From Pseudomonadota bacterium (GTDB taxonomy: Bacteria; Desulfobacterota; Desulfovibrionia; Desulfovibrionales; Desulfovibrionaceae): DNA of 7,313 nt. Position numbers and translations under genes: made by a program. This document shows, in pieces, positions 7,191-7,313 of this stretch. The notes under the pieces are model-generated. The model did not search any database. It was not told the DNA's origin and saw only the letters and a program-made list of their open reading frames with translations. The DNA lies in the NCBI GenBank assembly GCA_023453335.1, contig JAEXTU010000009.1:1-7313 (forward strand). Direction: 5' to 3'. How positions within the stretch are numbered: the stretch's first letter is position 1; each line of letters begins with the position of its first letter.

Positions 7191-7313
7191 CCACCCCGGA
7201 TTCCCGGACCCTTGCCGGGCCGACCCCTGCGGCCTGGTGGCCGTGGGCGGCGACCTGACCCCGCTGCGGCTCATGCACGCCTATGCCAGCGGCATCTTCC
7301 CCTGGTACTCGGC
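7165..7313 (+). CDS. aat: Leucyl/phenylalanyl-tRNA-protein transferase, N-terminal part (partial)
   Basis: The first 49 codons of a gene cut by the window end match the N-terminus of Aat. GLVAVGGDLTPLRLMHAY (23-40) followed by GIFPWYS is the family's most conserved opening, and the upstream HPDHPGFPDP fits the short N-terminal segment. Aat moves Leu or Phe from an aminoacyl-tRNA to proteins beginning with Arg or Lys, creating N-degrons read by ClpS. It therefore acts just before clpS-clpA products in the same pathway. ATG 7165 has no Shine-Dalgarno: the preceding bases are the terminator T-tract and GCGCC. GTG at 7171 is an alternative start with the same problem, and an in-frame TGA at 7114-7116 limits any extension. 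The catalytic part lies outside the window. Confidence 0.93.
   Translation, partial: MPVYLLHPDHPGFPDPCRADPCGLVAVGGDLTPLRLMHAYASGIFPWYS

Overview
The window is about 7.3 kb of very GC-rich, densely coding bacterial DNA made of housekeeping and signalling genes. I see no insertion sequences, prophage genes, CRISPR arrays, tRNAs or rRNAs. The gene content, the strong G/C preference at third codon positions and the run clpS-clpA-aat suggest a high-GC deltaproteobacterium of the Desulfovibrio type. That assignment is an inference from memory of gene order, not a database result.

Layout. (1) Positions 2-2864, plus strand: the end of a chemotaxis operon. It holds the C-terminal CheW-like domain of the kinase CheA, then CheR (receptor methyltransferase), CheD (receptor glutamine deamidase) and CheB (response regulator/methylesterase). 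cheR/cheD and cheD/cheB each share 4 bp, so the adaptation enzymes look translationally coupled. (2) Positions 2865-3598, minus strand: a two-gene unit, crcB (Fluc fluoride channel) followed by a DUF190 PII-like protein, convergent with cheB and with no base between the two stop codons. (3) Positions 3693-4292, plus strand: a CYTH-domain protein (class IV adenylate cyclase or triphosphatase family), divergent from crcB. (4) Positions 4443-7313, plus strand: clpS, clpA and the start of aat.

How the genes work together. CheA phosphorylates CheB; CheR and CheB set receptor methylation and CheD deamidates receptors. CrcB lets fluoride leave the cell, and the PII-like partner may sense something connected with it. 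Aat adds Leu or Phe to proteins beginning with Arg or Lys, ClpS recognises the resulting N-degrons, and ClpA (with ClpP encoded elsewhere) unfolds them. The last block therefore holds the dedicated parts of the bacterial Leu/N-degron pathway in order.

The feature I find most worth a second look is the clpA-aat junction. A strong intrinsic terminator ends only 5 nt before the aat start codon, aat has no visible Shine-Dalgarno sequence, and a small ORF with its own Shine-Dalgarno runs through the terminator hairpin into aat. This could be only the end of the clpSA operon, or it could be an attenuation-type control of aat. Otherwise the window looks ordinary, and I found no convincing new multi-gene system.
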